Source: Flavobacteriaceae bacterium
GTDB lineage: Bacteria > Bacteroidota > Bacteroidia > Flavobacteriales > Flavobacteriaceae
Direction: 5' to 3'
Assembly (NCBI GenBank): GCA_021151665.1
Contig: JAGKWW010000007.1
Span: 1 to 64,000 of the forward strand
DNA length: 64,000 bases
Position 1 is the stretch's first letter; every line of letters starts with the position of its first letter. The notes under the pieces are model-generated. The model was not told the DNA's origin. It did no database searches and saw only the letters and a program-made list of their open reading frames with translations. Both the position numbers and the translations under genes were made by a program. Positions 40,728 to 49,644 of this stretch are shown here, in pieces.

Positions 40728-42359
40728 ATGATCACAGTAGATGCGCTTTCGGTACAATTTGGCGGTACCACATTATTCAGCGATGTTTCTTTTTCAATAA
40801 ATGAAAACGACAAAATAGCCCTGATGGGTAAGAATGGGGCGGGTAAATCTACCCTTCTCAAAATCATTGCAGGTGTTAATAAACCGTCAACAGGCCAGAT
40901 ATCAGCGCCTAAGGGCACAGTTATTGCATATCTTCCACAGCATCTCCTTACAGAGGATAACGCAACGGTTTTTGATGAAACGTCTAAGGCCTTCGAATCG
41001 GTTTTTAAAATGAAAGCCGAGATCGATGCGCTGAACGAGGAGCTTACCGTACGTACCGACTACGAGTCGGACGAGTATTATAAGATCATTGAAAAAGTAT
41101 CGGAACTGAGCGAGAAGTTCTACTCTATAGAAGAGGTGAACTATGAGGCTGAGGTAGAGAAGGTATTGCTGGGCATGGGCTTTGAGCGCGAAGATTTTAC
41201 GCGCCCTACGTCAGAGTTCAGCGGTGGATGGCGGATGCGGATAGAGCTTGCCAAGATCCTGCTGCAAAAGCCTGACCTGATCCTGCTGGATGAGCCTACC
41301 AACCACATGGACATCGAAAGTATCCAGTGGCTGGAAGATTTCCTCGTGAACAGTGCCAAAGCCGTAATGGTAATTTCACACGACAGGGCGTTTGTAGATA
41401 ATATCACTACGCGTACTATTGAGGTGACCATGGGCCGCATTTACGATTATAAAGCCAAGTATTCGCATTATCTCGAACTTAGAAAAGACCGACGTGCCCA
41501 CCAGCAGAAGGCCTATGAAGAGCAGCAGAAGATGATTGCGGAAACTACTGAGTTCATTGAAAGGTTTAAGGGAACCTATTCGAAAACGCTTCAGGTACAG
41601 AGCCGCGTGAAGATGCTTGAAAAGCTGGAGCTTGTAGAAGTGGATGAGGTGGATACTTCCGCGCTGAAACTAAAGTTCCCGCCATCGCCACGGTCAGGGC
41701 AATACCCTGTGGTGGTGAATGAGCTTTCGAAGTCGTATGGAGACCACGTGGTTTTCAAGGATGCTTCGATGGTTGTAGAGCGTGGGCAGAAACTCGCGTT
41801 TGTTGGTAAGAATGGTGAGGGTAAATCGACTATGGTGAAGGCTATAATGGGCGAGATCGATTTTGAAGGGAAGCTGGAAGTAGGCCACAACGTACAGATA
41901 GGATACTTCGCCCAAAACCAGGCTGCATTGCTTGATGGCGAACTTACAGTGTTTGAAACGATAGACCGTATTGCGGAAGGTGATATCCGTACGCAAATAA
42001 AAAACATACTTGGCGCGTTTATGTTTAGTGGAGACGATACTACTAAAAAGGTAAAAGTGCTTTCGGGTGGCGAGCGCACCAGGCTGGCGATGATAAAGCT
42101 GCTTCTGCAGCCGGTAAACCTGCTGATCCTGGATGAGCCTACCAACCACCTGGACATGAAGACCAAGGATATTATAAAAGATGCGCTGAAGGCTTTTGAC
42201 GGTACCCTTATACTGGTGTCGCACGACAGGGATTTCCTTGACGGGTTGGTAACAAAGGTATTCGAATTTGGGCACAAGCGTGTAAAAGAACATTTTGAAG
42301 ACATCAAAGGCTTCCTGGAGCTGAAGAAGATGGAAAACCTTCGCGAAATAGAGCGTTAG
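40728..42359 (+). CDS. ABC-F family ATPase
   Basis: A 543-aa soluble protein with two ABC domains and no membrane part. First Walker A GKNGAGKST and signature FSGGWRMRIE; second Walker A GKNGEGKST and signature LSGGERTRLA. The linker between them (about 235-320) has the charged P-site-tRNA-interacting segment (KDRRAHQQKAYEEQQKMIAE). ABC-F proteins bind ribosomes, and this group (YbiT/EttA-like) acts in translation control, though some confer antibiotic resistance. No resistance context is present. Confidence 0.93.
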   Translation: MITVDALSVQFGGTTLFSDVSFSINENDKIALMGKNGAGKSTLLKIIAGVNKPSTGQISAPKGTVIAYLPQHLLTEDNATVFDETSKAFESVFKMKAEIDALNEELTVRTDYESDEYYKIIEKVSELSEKFYSIEEVNYEAEVEKVLLGMGFEREDFTRPTSEFSGGWRMRIELAKILLQKPDLILLDEPTNHMDIESIQWLEDFLVNSAKAVMVISHDRAFVDNITTRTIEVTMGRIYDYKAKYSHYLELRKDRRAHQQKAYEEQQKMIAETTEFIERFKGTYSKTLQVQSRVKMLEKLELVEVDEVDTSALKLKFPPSPRSGQYPVVVNELSKSYGDHVVFKDASMVVERGQKLAFVGKNGEGKSTMVKAIMGEIDFEGKLEVGHNVQIGYFAQNQAALLDGELTVFETIDRIAEGDIRTQIKNILGAFMFSGDDTTKKVKVLSGGERTRLAMIKLLLQPVNLLILDEPTNHLDMKTKDIIKDALKAFDGTLILVSHDRDFLDGLVTKVFEFGHKRVKEHFEDIKGFLELKKMENLREIER

Positions 42360-42402
42360 GGATTTACCTTTTTCATAAGCAGGTTGCCATAAATAATTTG
42401 CT

Positions 42403-43008
42403 ATGAAAAAGGTTGCACTATTCTTATTTATGGCCGTTGCACTTACAGGCTTCGCGCAACAGCCCCAATCGTATTACAATGAAACGCTTGGCTGGGAGAT
42501 CAATCTGCCGGATGGCTTCACGCAGGCTGGCGCTGATGAGTCGCAGCGCGGGCAGGCTCAGGGGATGGCGGCATTTAAAAATGCATACGAAACCGATGTT
42601 GCCCTTGCCGATGCAGAACAGGCCGGTAACCCATTAATTTTGTATAAGAATGGTACTGCACTTTTTGAGGCCCGGCTTCAGGAAGCGGCAGGCAATGCAG
42701 ACGAAACCCGCGAGGAAAGTTTCCGTTTTGAGGCTCATCTTATGGAAGAGACTTTTAAGAGGCAGGCTCCCAATGCGCGCATCATGCAGGTAGCTTCATC
42801 GGAAAATATTGGCGGAATTGAATTTCTAAAAACTACTTTTCTTATTACGCTTCCGGGCAATAAGCAGTTCTTCAGCCAGTCTTTTAGCGGAATTGTGAAT
42901 GGGAAAGACCTTCGTGTCAACCTTGTTTATAATAACGAGGCAGACGGCGAAAAAATGCTTGATGCGTTGCGCCATAGTGACTTCAATAGCCGGAAATACA
43001 AGTTGTAA
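42403..43008 (+). CDS. Hypothetical exported protein
   Basis: A 201-aa protein with a signal peptide (MKKVALFLFMAVALTGFAQQ). The mature part has the beta-rich opening YYNETLGWEINLPDGF, then AFKNAYETDVALADAEQ, and ends in LRVNLVYNNEADGEKMLDALRHSDF, a pattern of small PsbP/DUF-type beta-alpha-beta folds without clear assignment. Residues around LFEARLQEAAGNADETREESF form a charged helix. No neighbours suggest a role; the following gene is on the other strand with 3 bp between. Confidence 0.6.
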   Translation: MKKVALFLFMAVALTGFAQQPQSYYNETLGWEINLPDGFTQAGADESQRGQAQGMAAFKNAYETDVALADAEQAGNPLILYKNGTALFEARLQEAAGNADETREESFRFEAHLMEETFKRQAPNARIMQVASSENIGGIEFLKTTFLITLPGNKQFFSQSFSGIVNGKDLRVNLVYNNEADGEKMLDALRHSDFNSRKYKL

Positions 43009-43011
43009 ACC

Positions 43012-43539
43012 TTATTGGATAGCAATCTTTGCAAGCGAAGGATGTTCGGAAGAATAGATGATCGGTATTTGCTGGTCGAGACTAAACTGGCTGAATTGCG
43101 ATGCCGGAATCTCTATCTCCGCCGAATAATCTTTGCCGTCTTCCAATTGAAATTTGACAATGATGCTGGTGTCGTCAATCCTCCTCGATTTGAATGAGCT
43201 GCCATCTACAATAGTGGCAATGGCGAATTTTTTGTTGTCTTCGATATCGCGTTCCCGACGGTTCAGCCCGTGTGAAACGAAGAAGATTCCAGAGCCGAAA
43301 AGCGAAATCAATATGACGCCGAAAATAAGGTAACCCGAGTTATCGCCTTCCATTTCTTTATCAGGATCGGGTTTCGGAAGAAAACTAAATAGTGTTGCCG
43401 TGGCAAAAACCGCTACCGCTACTGCGCCTACCAGGCTAAAGAACGTACTGTATCTGTCATACATTGTAACCGGAATTCCTTCGGCGAAAAGCCAGAAAGT
43501 AAACAGTAACAGGATGCTATAAAGTATCTTCTTTTTCAT
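43012..43539 (-). CDS. Hypothetical two-to-three-helix membrane protein
   Basis: A 175-aa membrane protein with hydrophobic segments at about 5-20, 36-55 and 70-90 and a C-terminal soluble beta domain (FAIATIVDGSSFKSRRIDDTSIIVKFQLEDGKDYSAEIEI). The latter resembles the small beta domain of DUF3592-type proteins, but the match is not certain. It is transcribed toward the hypothetical exported gene. Function unknown. Confidence 0.6.
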   Translation of the reverse strand: MKKKILYSILLLFTFWLFAEGIPVTMYDRYSTFFSLVGAVAVAVFATATLFSFLPKPDPDKEMEGDNSGYLIFGVILISLFGSGIFFVSHGLNRRERDIEDNKKFAIATIVDGSSFKSRRIDDTSIIVKFQLEDGKDYSAEIEIPASQFSQFSLDQQIPIIYSSEHPSLAKIAIQ

Positions 43540-43590
43540 GATGGATATTTTCGGCTAATATAATCAAACCGTCTTTTAGCAATGCTAAAA

Positions 43591-43621
43591 AAAAGCGCAG
43601 GCCTTTGCAACCTGCGCTTTT
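43591..43621 (-). terminator. Terminator of the sigma/vWA unit
   Basis: AAAAGCGCAGG and CCTGCGCTTTT form an 11-bp perfect stem, followed on the minus strand by eight T. It lies 22 bp after the vWA gene stop. Confidence 0.9.
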
Positions 43622-43642
43622 CAAATTAACTATAAACTAAAA

Positions 43643-46582
43643 CTATTCTACCATTCCGGCCAGCCTCACCATTTCTGCGCGATAACCGTCGGGATCATTA
43701 GCCAAACCTTCCATCGCTAATTTTACGATATGCTCGGTGGCTTTATCCGGCACAAGTTTCGAATCCCTGAGCTTCAACCCGAACCACGCTACTGCTGCGG
43801 CAAATTTAAAATCGGCAGAAGCCTGTGCTAACGGAATAGCGCTATTTGGGATGGTATAGACCGCCTCAGTGCTTACATCGCTATCCGGCTTTTTATGACG
43901 GAATTTTATGGTTGCCAGCTCATTGTTGTAAACAGTGCCCGTATTTTGAACTGCACTGTATTTCAGGCCAGGTGCGGGTGTGAAGTAATCGCTTTCAACT
44001 CCGGTAGGGATAACCTCATACAACGCCGTTACGGTATGCCCGCTGCCCAGCTCTCCGGCATCGATGGTATCGTTGGCAAAATCCTCATCACGAAGCTTGC
44101 GGTTCTCATATCCTATAAGCCTGTACGCTTTTACGTGGGCAGGGTTGAACTCGATCTGAATCTTCACATCTTTTGCGATGGCATACATCGACCCGGCAAA
44201 TTCCTTCTGCAGAAACCGGTTGGCTTCCTGCATGTTATCGATGTAAGCATAATTGCCGTTCCCTTTATCCGAGAGTATCTCAAGCTTGCTGTCCTTATAG
44301 TTGCCCATACCATAACCCAGGCAGGTAAGGAACACGCCTGTTTTACGCTTCTCTTCAATCAGAGCTTGCATGTCACCGTTAGAACTCATGCCTACATTAA
44401 AGTCGCCATCGGTAGCCAGGATCACACGGTTGTTTCCACCCTTGATGAAATTCTCTGCTGCGAGTTTATATGCCAACTCGATTCCCTGGCCTCCTGCGGT
44501 GCTGCCACCGGCCTTAAGATTTTCCAGCGCTGCTATGATGACCTCTTTTTTATTGCCGGAAGTTGGCGGAAGAACAACTCCTGCTGCGCCTGCATACACC
44601 ACAATCGCTACTTTATCATTACGGCGCATTTTGCTTGCCAGCAGCTTCATAGACTGTTTAAGCAGGGGAAGTTTGTTGGGCTCATCCATAGAACCCGAAA
44701 CATCGATAAGGAATACGAAGTTAGATGCCGGCAGTTTGTCTTCAGGAATTACCTTACCCTGCAGGCCTATCTTCAGCAGCTTGTGCTTCGGGTTCCACGG
44801 TGCATCGCTATATTCAGTATTGATAGAGAAGGGCTCGTTCCCTTTGGGCTGTGGGTAGTTGTATTTAAAGAAATTAACCATCTCCTCAACCCGCACCGCA
44901 TCTTTCGGCACGGTCTGCCCATTGTTTAGAAAGCGGCGGATATTGGTGTATGATGCGTTATCCACATCTATAGAAAAAGTAGAGAGCGGAGCCAAGGATG
45001 GATTTTCAAACTGATTTTCCACGAAAGTATCGTAATCTTCCTGCGTTGGTGGCAACGGTATCTGCGGCTTAAAGCTCATTCGCTTTTGGGCAGTTTCTTT
45101 ATTAAGTTTCTCAAGCTCTTTTTTCTGCTTACGGTTCAGCCCCTTTTTTGTGGTTATGATAATAGCGCCTTCGGATGCCCGGCTGCCATAAAGTGCAGTT
45201 GCTGCGGCATCTTTCAGTACTTCAATCCTTTTTATTTCGTTGGGGTCAAGGGTTTTGAAGAAATCGTAGGTAGTGGGTTTTCCATCCACAACATATAGCG
45301 GATCATCGTTGCCGGCAACGGAATTGCTTCCCCTTACGATTACAGTGCCTGCCTCCCCCGGCGCTCCCGTGCCCGTTGTAATATTAAGCCCCGGCACCTG
45401 GCCTTGTAAGGTTTGAGACAGATTTGCGTTAGGCCTGCCTTTTGGTTGTTCTGTTACGCTGCCATTTCCAAATTGTAGGTAACCCTGTACCGGATAACGG
45501 TTTTGCGTTACTGTAGACTGGGTGTTATTCGCCACGTTTGCCATCGCCATATTGCTTGTGCTGTTCACCATCGGGTTTGGTGGAGCAATTTCTTTTGCAC
45601 GTTTCTGTTCGTCGCGCTCTGCTTTACGGATGGCTTTTTTATCAACTGTAGTCACAGCGGATACATTTGCTCTCTTTCTCACTGTAGTACGGTAGCTTTC
45701 AACAACAACATCCTGAAGCTGGTTCATGTCATCGTGCATCGCAATGGCAAAATCCTGTTTCGCACCCGCGGTAACGCTAAGGGGCTGCAATCCGATAAAT
45801 GATATGTCTAGCACATCCCCCGGTTTTGCCTTGATAGAAAATCTTCCGTCGAAATCGGTTTGAGCTATAGTTTCGGTTCCCCTCACATTGACAGTTACGC
45901 CAGGAATTGGCATGCCACCCGGGTCTGTTACAGTTCCTGTATAGATTCCGCCTGCAAAAGAGGTTCCGTTATCTACCGGAATCTTTTTGGTAACAGTAGA
46001 AGCCGAAATTTCTTTATAAACCGTGATGCGCGCATCTTCTCTGGCTGCCAAATTATGGTTGGTGTATGCTATCGGCTGGTTTCCAATCATTTTTTCGTCA
46101 GAAGGTTCCATCATTTTTGAGTCAGCCATTTCAGCTTTCGCCATTTCAGCATTGCCATAATCTGCTGTCAGCGATGGCGGTACAAGATCTGCGGGAGTGC
46201 TGTCTCCAACAAGTTGGCCATTTGCTTTTTCACGTTTTGGCAGTGTCACAACGACTGCCTTTTCCGGTGCTGCTATCGGCTCCAGGGCTTCCCTGACTTT
46301 CTGCGTATCAATTACTGTGATATTATTTTCCGGCTTGGCATTTAAAGGTGCCTGCCGCTGTACCTTATCATCGCGGAAGAGGAATGTTCCTATCGTAACG
46401 AACAAAAGTAACACGGCGGCGATGCCCGTGTATTTCCACCACACGCCCGCACGGCGCTCTTTCTTGCGGTCCAGTTTTTCCTCTACGCGGTTCCATACCG
46501 CTTCCATCCGGTCAAAGCCTTTACTTTCGGCCTTGTATGCCGACTCCCGGAACTGTTCGTATAATTTATCTTGATTTTCCAT
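43643..46582 (-). CDS. vWA-domain protein with TonB-plug-like and CarboxypepD-reg-like domains
   Basis: A 979-aa membrane protein. Residues 1-50 are a soluble, charged N-terminus with an anti-sigma-like look, then one membrane helix (51-69). A carboxypeptidase-regulatory-like domain lies at 215-275 (GTVTDPGGMPIPGVTVNVRG, TDFDGRFSIK), and a TonB-receptor plug-like domain at about 385-480 (LSQTLQGQVPGLNI, VVDGKP, ALYGSRASEGAIIITTKKG). A YfbK-type N-terminal segment (540-600) precedes a von Willebrand A domain with MIDAS Asp627-x-Ser629-x-Ser631 and Thr/Asp at 724-726. The carboxy and plug parts come from SusC-like receptors, but no beta-barrel is present. It overlaps the ECF sigma gene by 17 bp. 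Confidence 0.87.
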   Translation of the reverse strand: MENQDKLYEQFRESAYKAESKGFDRMEAVWNRVEEKLDRKKERRAGVWWKYTGIAAVLLLFVTIGTFLFRDDKVQRQAPLNAKPENNITVIDTQKVREALEPIAAPEKAVVVTLPKREKANGQLVGDSTPADLVPPSLTADYGNAEMAKAEMADSKMMEPSDEKMIGNQPIAYTNHNLAAREDARITVYKEISASTVTKKIPVDNGTSFAGGIYTGTVTDPGGMPIPGVTVNVRGTETIAQTDFDGRFSIKAKPGDVLDISFIGLQPLSVTAGAKQDFAIAMHDDMNQLQDVVVESYRTTVRKRANVSAVTTVDKKAIRKAERDEQKRAKEIAPPNPMVNSTSNMAMANVANNTQSTVTQNRYPVQGYLQFGNGSVTEQPKGRPNANLSQTLQGQVPGLNITTGTGAPGEAGTVIVRGSNSVAGNDDPLYVVDGKPTTYDFFKTLDPNEIKRIEVLKDAAATALYGSRASEGAIIITTKKGLNRKQKKELEKLNKETAQKRMSFKPQIPLPPTQEDYDTFVENQFENPSLAPLSTFSIDVDNASYTNIRRFLNNGQTVPKDAVRVEEMVNFFKYNYPQPKGNEPFSINTEYSDAPWNPKHKLLKIGLQGKVIPEDKLPASNFVFLIDVSGSMDEPNKLPLLKQSMKLLASKMRRNDKVAIVVYAGAAGVVLPPTSGNKKEVIIAALENLKAGGSTAGGQGIELAYKLAAENFIKGGNNRVILATDGDFNVGMSSNGDMQALIEEKRKTGVFLTCLGYGMGNYKDSKLEILSDKGNGNYAYIDNMQEANRFLQKEFAGSMYAIAKDVKIQIEFNPAHVKAYRLIGYENRKLRDEDFANDTIDAGELGSGHTVTALYEVIPTGVESDYFTPAPGLKYSAVQNTGTVYNNELATIKFRHKKPDSDVSTEAVYTIPNSAIPLAQASADFKFAAAVAWFGLKLRDSKLVPDKATEHIVKLAMEGLANDPDGYRAEMVRLAGMVE

Positions 46583-47120
46583 TGCTGTTCACGTTTTGGT
46601 AATAAACATTGTTTACTAATTCCTTCAGTTTGGTGCGGGAGACATTCAATTGTGATTTCGAGGTCCCTTCACTGATGTTCAGCATGGCGGCTATTTCTTT
46701 GTGCGAATAGCCCTCAATGGCATACAGGTTAAATACGGTACGGCAGCCTTCGGGCAGGAAGGTAAGCAGGTTTAGCAGGTCTTCCTCCTCAAGGGTCGCG
46801 GTCTGGCCTATTGATGGCTCTGCACCGTAAGCCATATCTTCAATGTAAATGTTGAAATTTACATTTCGCTTCAGGCTAAGCAGGCATTGGTTTACGGCAA
46901 TCTTGCGCGCCCAGGCTTCAAAGGCTTTTGTTTCCTTAAGCTGGTCCAGCTTGGTGAAGATGGTATAAAAAGCGTCGGCCATTGCTTCTTCTATCGCTTC
47001 CTCGCTTTTCAGGTACCGTTTGCAGGTATGATACAGCTTTGGCGCCATATGGTCATACACCTTCCGCTGGGCGTCCCGGTGCATTTTCCTGCATGCTTCT
47101 ATGAGTTTTTCGTCTATCAC
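46566..47120 (-). CDS. ECF sigma-70 family RNA polymerase sigma factor
   Basis: A 184-aa extracytoplasmic-function sigma factor starting with GTG at 47120. Region 2 includes YLKSEEAIEEAMADAFYTIFTKLDQL and AFEAWARKIAVNQCL; region 4 has NLYAIEGYSHKEIAAMLNISEGTSKSQLN. It directs transcription on release from an anti-sigma factor. It lies 17 bp inside the start of the 979-aa vWA/plug protein, which is a probable anti-sigma partner. About 170 bp of repeat-rich DNA separate it from the next unit. Confidence 0.93.
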   Translation of the reverse strand: MIDEKLIEACRKMHRDAQRKVYDHMAPKLYHTCKRYLKSEEAIEEAMADAFYTIFTKLDQLKETKAFEAWARKIAVNQCLLSLKRNVNFNIYIEDMAYGAEPSIGQTATLEEEDLLNLLTFLPEGCRTVFNLYAIEGYSHKEIAAMLNISEGTSKSQLNVSRTKLKELVNNVYYQNVNSNGKSR

Positions 47121-47189
47121 AATTGGTCTCTTTGTTACTATAGAGCAGCAAAAGGTTTGAAAGGTTGGGAGGGGAGTGAAATTTTTTTG

Positions 47190-47260
47190 TTTAGTAATCA
47201 GCGTTCAGTACTCAGTGCTCAGTGGTCAGTGCTCAATTCAGTTTCACAGAACCGCGTTCA
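47190..47260. repeat. Repeat island, CAGTRCTCAGTG-type words
   Basis: GTTCAGTACTCAGTGCTCAG and TGGTCAGTGCTCA-type words are repeated head-to-tail (about 70 bp) upstream of the sigma gene. They form imperfect inverted repeats with the island at 47332-47366. No coding potential. Confidence 0.6.
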
Positions 47261-47331
47261 AACAGTTCACAAGTAAATTATCTTGGCGAAATTTAAACTG
47301 ACCATGACTCACATTACTAATTATATGTAAC

Positions 47332-47366
47332 GATCACTACTTACTGATCACTACTTACTGATCACT
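47332..47366. repeat. Tandem repeat of GATCACTACTTACT
   Basis: A perfect 14-bp unit (GATCACTACTTACT) occurs at 47332-47345 and 47346-47359, followed by a partial third copy (47360-47366). The reverse complement resembles the words of the 47190-47260 island, so the two islands are opposed. Confidence 0.75.
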
Positions 47367-47368
47367 GA

Positions 47369-48214
47369 CTACTGGTCAACAGTGAGCTTATAAATATCTG
47401 AGGCTTTCGCATCGCTGTCGGTATCCTCACAAAGCAGAAACTCGAGCTGGCCATTTTTTTCACTAAAAAGCGCAATGCCTTCAAACTTATTCTTTTCGGA
47501 AATTATTTTAGTGAAGTCTATCTTCATCGTTTCCATATCAATACGTCCAATAAGGCTCCCGGCCACAGCGCCATCCTCGTAGGTAGACCCACCTTTTTCA
47601 GCCGCAGCAATAAAATACAGCTTATTGCCCACTTTAACGGCATCGGTAAAACTGGCACGAACGCCTTTTATTTTCGGGAGCTTGTATTTATTATGGATTA
47701 TCTGAAAACTTGTTTCCTTGACATCTCCGGTCAGCGTAAAAACCGCGTTGTGCTGAGCCGGCCCGTTGCCACGCTGAAAAAGGTACCACGTATCTCCGTC
47801 ATTCACCGCAGCTTCGATGTTAAAATCCTCAGGTTTTATTCCCGCGAAGTCGGCCATATTAAGGTAGAGGTCAGTCGCATCAATGGGTGGCAGAAGTTTT
47901 TTATTCTTAATATCAAAGGGTTGGATACTATCGCGCATTTGCGAAGATCCGGAGCCGAACAGGTAGGCAACACTGTCTTTCACCGCAATGGCTTCAAAAT
48001 CGGGCTTGTCTTTTTTCGTGATGTTCTCAAGGTCGCCCATTTTACCTGAAGGCATAAGTGGATGACGATTGAGCGACATATCTGTCAAACGATATTCATA
48101 GAGGATTCGACTATTGTCCGATATCAGGTAGAGTATATTTTCCTGAAAAAACAACCCCGAGGCAGAGCCAATGCCGATAATCTGAAACAGCAGCTCTAAG
48201 CGGAATTTTTGCAT
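47369..48214 (-). CDS. Hypothetical beta-propeller-like protein
   Basis: A 281-aa protein from the ATG at 48214 (MQKFRLELLFQIIGIGSASG). A start further upstream (48295) would overlap the divergent PPK2 gene. The sequence has repeated short beta units with FEAIAVKDSVAYLFGSGSS, WYLFQRGNGPAQHNAVFTL, KLYFIAAAEKGGSTYEDG and KFEGIALFSEK, a pattern of beta-propeller proteins of the DUF6929 kind in Bacteroidota (assignment tentative). No signal peptide is clear. Ends at the island of repeats. Confidence 0.65.
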   Translation of the reverse strand: MQKFRLELLFQIIGIGSASGLFFQENILYLISDNSRILYEYRLTDMSLNRHPLMPSGKMGDLENITKKDKPDFEAIAVKDSVAYLFGSGSSQMRDSIQPFDIKNKKLLPPIDATDLYLNMADFAGIKPEDFNIEAAVNDGDTWYLFQRGNGPAQHNAVFTLTGDVKETSFQIIHNKYKLPKIKGVRASFTDAVKVGNKLYFIAAAEKGGSTYEDGAVAGSLIGRIDMETMKIDFTKIISEKNKFEGIALFSEKNGQLEFLLCEDTDSDAKASDIYKLTVDQ

Positions 48215-48286
48215 AATCTTATGTTTTTGTAAAAAACGCCTTATTAGTTTTATTGTTATATTTATTAAAGATAATGTATTTAGATC

Positions 48287-49168
48287 ATGAAACATATTAA
48301 AACTGCCGACCTTAAGGCCGACGGCGCTGTCAGCCTCTCTTCACTTGATACACGCGTTGATATGGATGCGCCCGAAATGATCGTGGCAAAGAAACGCAAA
48401 GAGTTGGGCAAAAAGCTCGGCAAACTTCAGGATAAGATGTACGCCAACAATCGTTATAGCGTATTAGTATGCCTTCAGGGTATGGATACTTCGGGGAAAG
48501 ACAGCCTGATACGTGAGGTGTTTAAGGCCTTCAATGTTCGCGGTGTTAATGTGTATAGTTTTAAAGCACCCACATCGGCAGAACTGGAACATGACTATTT
48601 ATGGAGGCATTATATAGCCCTTCCGGAAAAAGGTAAGTTTGCTGTGTTCAACCGTTCGCATTATGAGAATGTACTGATTACCCGTGTGCACCCTGAAATG
48701 CTTTTGAATGAAAACCTGCCGGGTATTGCCACCGTGGAGGATATCCCTGAAGATCTATGGGGCGAACGGTATTTGCAGATCAACAATTTCGAACGCCATA
48801 TATCTCAAAATGGCACGATAGTGTTTAAATTCTTTCTTCACCTGAGCAAAGAAGAGCAAAGGCAAAGGCTCTTACGCCGCCTGAATAAGGAAGACCACAA
48901 CTGGAAATTTAATCCTGCCGACCTTGATGAGCGCCACGAATGGGATAAGTACCAGGAATATTATGAAGAGGCCATCAACAATACTTCGCATTCGCACGCG
49001 CCCTGGTATATTATCCCTGCCGATGATAAAGAAACGGCCCGGTACCTGGTGGCCAAAACCCTTCTGGATGAGCTCAGCAAATATGAAGATATTAAAGAGC
49101 CCGAAGTGAACGAGGAGGTACTGGAAAACATCAACGTTTATAAAAGAGAGCTCGAAGGGGAAAAATAA
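48287..49168 (+). CDS. Polyphosphate kinase 2 family protein
   Basis: A 293-aa PPK2-type enzyme that transfers phosphate between polyphosphate and nucleotides. Walker A GMDTSGKDS (65-73), the lid-associated FKAPTSAELEHDYLWRHY, FNRSHYENVL (121-130) in place of the usual FDRSxYExVL, and RLNKEDHNWKFNPADLDERHEWDKYQEYYEE are present. The length matches one-domain class I or III PPK2. The Asp-to-Asn change at FNRS is a deviation worth a check. Divergent from the beta-propeller-like gene. Confidence 0.92.
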   Translation: MKHIKTADLKADGAVSLSSLDTRVDMDAPEMIVAKKRKELGKKLGKLQDKMYANNRYSVLVCLQGMDTSGKDSLIREVFKAFNVRGVNVYSFKAPTSAELEHDYLWRHYIALPEKGKFAVFNRSHYENVLITRVHPEMLLNENLPGIATVEDIPEDLWGERYLQINNFERHISQNGTIVFKFFLHLSKEEQRQRLLRRLNKEDHNWKFNPADLDERHEWDKYQEYYEEAINNTSHSHAPWYIIPADDKETARYLVAKTLLDELSKYEDIKEPEVNEEVLENINVYKRELEGEK

Positions 49169-49223
49169 TCGTTTCGGGTTTTAAGTTCGGGTTTAAACAC
49201 GGAACTCTAAACATGGAACGCAA

Positions 49224-49559
49224 TCATTGTTCTTCCAGCAAATCCCTCAACTCTTCGCCCGACAGGCAGATGCCAAGGTTTGCAGCCCGCTCGTTATCTT
49301 CCTCATTCCCATCGATAAAATAAAGAGGTATATCTGCGGTAGATTTGCGTGTGCGTATCTGTTGTGCAGTTACCCTTCCGTGCGATGGCTTTACGGCATA
49401 GTTTACTATAATCGCGTCTGCTTTGCATTTTGCCGTTTTGCGATAGGCTTCGGCGCCGTCGTGCAATTCGTAGCCCGCAACTTTGTGCCCGCATTTTTTG
49501 CAGTAATCTAATAGTGGTGTGGTGGATTCTTTACTCCAGTCTATAACGAAGAGTTTCAT
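49224..49559 (-). CDS. Receiver-like (CheY-fold) pseudo-receiver protein
   Basis: A 111-aa protein from the ATG at 49559 (MKLFVIDWSKESTTPLLDYCKKCGHKV). The alternating strand-helix pattern is that of a response-regulator receiver. However, the phospho-acceptor position after the third strand reads VNYAVKPSHG (Asn for Asp), and no Lys is seen after the fifth strand (YFIDGNEEDNERAA). It is probably a non-phosphorylated pseudo-receiver. No kinase or output domain is near. Confidence 0.6.
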   Translation of the reverse strand: MKLFVIDWSKESTTPLLDYCKKCGHKVAGYELHDGAEAYRKTAKCKADAIIVNYAVKPSHGRVTAQQIRTRKSTADIPLYFIDGNEEDNERAANLGICLSGEELRDLLEEQ

Positions 49560-49586
49560 GCGTAATATTTGGTGCAAAATTAAAAA

Positions 49587-49610
49587 AACCTGCAGTATTT
49601 CATGCAGGTT
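49587..49610 (-). terminator. Terminator of the outer-membrane-protein gene
   Basis: AACCTGCA and TGCAGGTT form an 8-bp perfect stem around an 8-nt loop, followed on the minus strand by seven T. Confidence 0.8.
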
Positions 49611-49644
49611 CTTGGTAAACGAACGTTAGTTCTATTACAAGTCA

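Noticed and set aside
41591..42307. Long minus-strand open frame inside the ABC-F gene
   Set aside because: Ser-rich, no motifs; a shadow of the conserved ATPase gene.
43895..44929. 344-codon plus-strand open frame inside the vWA gene
   Set aside because: It is antisense to the well-supported vWA domain with no recognisable domain; treated as a shadow frame.
47190..47366. CRISPR array
   Set aside because: The repeats are short, imperfect and have no regular spacers or cas genes.
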